From Vreelandella venusta (GTDB lineage Bacteria; Pseudomonadota; Gammaproteobacteria; Pseudomonadales; Halomonadaceae): a DNA stretch of 64,000 bases. The notes beneath the pieces were generated by a model. It worked only from the letters and a program-made list of their open reading frames with translations, ran no database searches and had not been told where the DNA came from. Positions 61,874-64,000 of the stretch are shown piece after piece. Position 1 is the stretch's first letter. Every line of letters begins with the position of its first letter. A program made the translations under genes and the position numbers. Where the stretch lies: positions 62,001-126,000 of the forward strand of contig NZ_BJUL01000005.1 of assembly GCF_007989605.1 (NCBI RefSeq), read 5' to 3'.

Positions 61874-63381
61874 TGGGTGTCTCCAGCATCAGGCAGAAGC
61901 GAATTAATCAACAGCTGCGGGTTGGCCAACTGCTCTCCCGTGGCTTGGGTGTAGCTGCTTACGGGCCCTGCAAAGGCCACCATTAGGGGGGCCGCGCTAA
62001 GTAGCCACAGCATACCAATCCATTGGTAACGAGAGAGGTTGCTGCCGCTTGGGCTGCCACGGTGGCTGCGCCAAAACAGCGTAGAGCCTGCGCGAGATAG
62101 CGCAATTAACGACGCCAGGCTCGTTAATAGTAGCAGCGGCCAAAGCCACAGACGCTCGCCACCTTCGGCAGCGTTAAGCATGAGAGCCTTCCCCAACGCA
62201 CCGGATAGCGGCGGTAACCCGGCCACGGCAATAGCACCGATAAAAAAGGTCAGCGCCAGTGCATTGCCTTGCACCAATGGTCGGCCTTTAACAATGCGCG
62301 TGCCGGGTTTGCCCCGCTGTAGGCCAATCATTTCCGCTAACAGGAAAAGTCCGCCGGTAATCAGCGTGGTGTGAATGAGGTAATAGAGGAGCGCTGATGT
62401 CGCGGCAGGAGAGCGCATGCCAATGCCAGCCAATAGTGTGCCTACCGAAATAAGCACCAGATACGCCACCAGCAGGCGTAAATCGCGTGCGGCGATAACG
62501 CCAACACCCGCTGCGGCTAGTGTTGCTAGCGCTAACCACCATACCCAGGGCTGTTCCAGTGCGACTAAACCACCGGCCTGATCGCTGAGGATCAGTGAAT
62601 AAACGCGCAAAATCGCGTAAATCCCCACCTTTGTCATAATAGCGAATAGCGCTGCCACGGGAGCGGGAGCAGCTGCATAAGCGCGGGGAAGCCAAAAGTA
62701 GAGTGGTAAAATAGCCGCTTTTAAACCGAACACCACCAGCAGCATTAATGCCCCGGCGGTGACTAAGCCTTCGCGTTCGGCAGGCAGGCTAGCCAGCTTA
62801 TGCGCCATATCGGCCATGTTCAGCGTGCCCGTTGCACCATATAAAATGCCTACGGCGATTAGAAACAGTGAGGAGCCCGCTAGGTTAAGTACGACATAGT
62901 GAACACTGGCTTGGATGCGTGCTTTGCCACCACCGTGTAGCAGTAAGGCGTAAGAGGCCAGGAGGAGTACTTCGAAAAATACGAAGAGGTTAAACAGGTC
63001 GCCGGTTAAAAAGGCCCCGTTAATGCCTAGCAATTGCCATTGAAATAGGCCATGGAAGTTACTGCCTTTTTCATCATCACCGCCGCAGGCAAAAATGACC
63101 GCACCGACCGCTAAAATAGCGGTGACTAGCAACATCAATGCCGACAAGCGATCCAACACCAGTACCACGCCAAACGGGGGCTGCCAGTCGCCCAGCGCGT
63201 AGTAAGTAATGTCACCACTCGCTGCTTGGTTGACCAGCGCTATTGAGACGAGCAGCAAGAGGATCGAAGCGACAACGCTGACAATACGCTTATAGCGTAC
63301 TAAGCCCTGGCGTTGATAAAGCAACAAAATACCCGCGACTAACGGTAGCACCACGGGTAATACAATCAGATGCTGGATCAT
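61870..63381 (-). CDS. mrpD: Na+/H+ antiporter subunit D
   Basis: A 503-residue proton-channel subunit homologous to complex I NuoM/N, with about 14 transmembrane segments. KAAILPLYFWLPRAYAAAPAPVAALFAIMTKVGIYA (about 221-256, in part) carries the conserved Lys in transmembrane helix 7 region; a conserved Glu near EVLLLASYALLLHGGG is seen around 135. Overlaps mrpE and mrpC by 4 bp each. Confidence 0.94.
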   Translation of the reverse strand: MIQHLIVLPVVLPLVAGILLLYQRQGLVRYKRIVSVVASILLLLVSIALVNQAASGDITYYALGDWQPPFGVVLVLDRLSALMLLVTAILAVGAVIFACGGDDEKGSNFHGLFQWQLLGINGAFLTGDLFNLFVFFEVLLLASYALLLHGGGKARIQASVHYVVLNLAGSSLFLIAVGILYGATGTLNMADMAHKLASLPAEREGLVTAGALMLLVVFGLKAAILPLYFWLPRAYAAAPAPVAALFAIMTKVGIYAILRVYSLILSDQAGGLVALEQPWVWWLALATLAAAGVGVIAARDLRLLVAYLVLISVGTLLAGIGMRSPAATSALLYYLIHTTLITGGLFLLAEMIGLQRGKPGTRIVKGRPLVQGNALALTFFIGAIAVAGLPPLSGALGKALMLNAAEGGERLWLWPLLLLTSLASLIALSRAGSTLFWRSHRGSPSGSNLSRYQWIGMLWLLSAAPLMVAFAGPVSSYTQATGEQLANPQLLINSLLPDAGDTQ

Positions 63382-63710
63382 TCGTGGTCTTCCTTTTTGC
63401 CGTCGACATGGTCGTTACCTACTTCGCTGCGTGCACGCATGGCCAGGATGACCACAAAGGCGGTCATCGCAAAACCAATCACAATCGCTGTTAATACCAG
63501 TGCCTGGGGCAGCGGGTCAGCAATGTCCGTGCTTTCATTGACCAGGGCAGCGCCATCCGTGGTTAAGCCGCCCATGGAAAACAAAAATAGATTGACCGCA
63601 TAGGAGAGCAGCGTCAGACCCACCACAACGGGAAACGTACGCCCGCGCAGTATTAGATAGAGTCCGCACGCAGTTAATATGCCCGTTGTAATGGCATAGA
63701 GCATTTCCAT
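63378..63710 (-). CDS. mrpC: Na+/H+ antiporter subunit C
   Basis: A 110-residue subunit homologous to NuoK, three transmembrane segments; LPQALVLTAIVIGFAMTAFVV is the typical third helix. Overlaps mrpA by one base and mrpD by 4 bp. Confidence 0.93.
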   Translation of the reverse strand: MEMLYAITTGILTACGLYLILRGRTFPVVVGLTLLSYAVNLFLFSMGGLTTDGAALVNESTDIADPLPQALVLTAIVIGFAMTAFVVILAMRARSEVGNDHVDGKKEDHE

Positions 63711-64000
63711 TAGTGGGACTCCTTGTTAGTGGGCGTACTCGAATCATCGCTTGTTTTGGGTTCGGTGACGGGGCGGTGTGGGGTGGTGACTTTACCCAGG
63801 TTGGCCAGAATCATCAGCGTTGCACCGACAACCGCTAAATAAACGCCAAGATCAAATAACAGGGCAGTAGCCAGTTCAAAGGTGCCAATCAGGGGCAGCG
63901 TAAAGTAACCGAATGATGAGGTCAGGAACGGATAGCCAAAAAGCCAGCTACCTAGCCCTGTAAGTGTTGCAATGGCAACACCTACCACCGCCACTGGCTG
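63710..64000 (-). CDS. mrpA: Na+/H+ antiporter subunit A (fused A/B form), C-terminal end; runs off the right edge
   Basis: The frame is open to the window edge (97 codons inside). Residues such as [35 protein letters not shown] are the MnhB-type C-terminal domain (in part), which in many gammaproteobacteria is fused to MrpA. A GTG at 63994 could open a short frame, but the open reading continues upstream, so this is taken as a partial gene. The tail ([16 protein letters not shown]) is polar. Confidence 0.85.
   Translation of the reverse strand, partial: QPVAVVGVAIATLTGLGSWLFGYPFLTSSFGYFTLPLIGTFELATALLFDLGVYLAVVGATLMILANLGKVTTPHRPVTEPKTSDDSSTPTNKESH

Overview
The window looks like a chromosome segment of a halophilic gammaproteobacterium, most likely Halomonas or a close relative. 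This is inferred from gene content: histidine and carnitine catabolism with a BCCT carrier, a multi-subunit Mrp Na+/H+ antiporter, and gammaproteobacterial housekeeping genes (nudF-yqiB-cpdA, cmoA/cmoB/cmoM, parE/parC, serB). No rRNA, tRNA, CRISPR array, transposase or prophage gene was seen. Starts were moved downstream where a ribosome binding site or a signal peptide decided the matter.

Layout. (1) 1-2787: end of a histidine-utilisation region (hutI, partial; YjiH-like membrane protein; hutC), with two identical TGTATATACA palindromes in the divergent promoter. (2) 2962-11669: carnitine module, with a CdhR-like regulator, an orphan betaine/carnitine binding protein, an alpha/beta hydrolase, a BCCT transporter, the cdhC-cdhA-cdhB operon (carnitine to 3-dehydrocarnitine to betainyl-CoA to glycine betaine) and a divergent amidase. 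(3) 11699-18997: a compact GAK (GRASP-and-kinase) island: amphi-Trp protein, metallophosphoesterase, histidine phosphatase, HprK-related kinase B, ATP-grasp enzyme and a PhoU-like/APH-kinase protein in one overlapping operon, diverging from a CofD-like gene. The families are named in databases, but to my knowledge no product or phenotype is known. This is the best candidate here for an undescribed pathway. (4) 19171-29439: D-amino-acid / N-acyl-D-amino-acid module (RpiR regulator, D-aminoacylase, RidA, SSS symporter; polar amino-acid ABC transporter, IclR regulator, PLP D-amino-acid deaminase). Between its halves lie decayed relics of a second deaminase and a second RidA. (5) 29473-33239: ketogluconate-type sugar-acid cluster (HAD phosphatase, 2-hydroxyacid dehydrogenase, PfkB kinase, LacI regulator) with two matching operators.

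(6) 33423-42100: housekeeping: cmoM-rsmC, a SIMPL protein, greB, a TPR protein, nudF-yqiB-cpdA and cysDN (sulfate activation). (7) 42224-46862: tungstate uptake (tupBCA) with a divergent HTH/periplasmic-binding-like regulator, then an App1-like phosphatase. (8) 46958-59671: zinc metallopeptidase, a REP-like element within a duplicated terminator, a YeaQ-type membrane protein, cmoB-cmoA, pgi, parE, a chemoreceptor, parC and serB. (9) 59721-64000: a DUF6694-like lipoprotein and the mrp operon (G, F, E, D, C and the end of A), running off the right edge.

Three short tandem-repeat tracts (18, 13 and 15 bp units) lie in intergenic DNA next to nudF, cysN and parE. ParC carries Gly at the position equivalent to E. 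coli Ser80.
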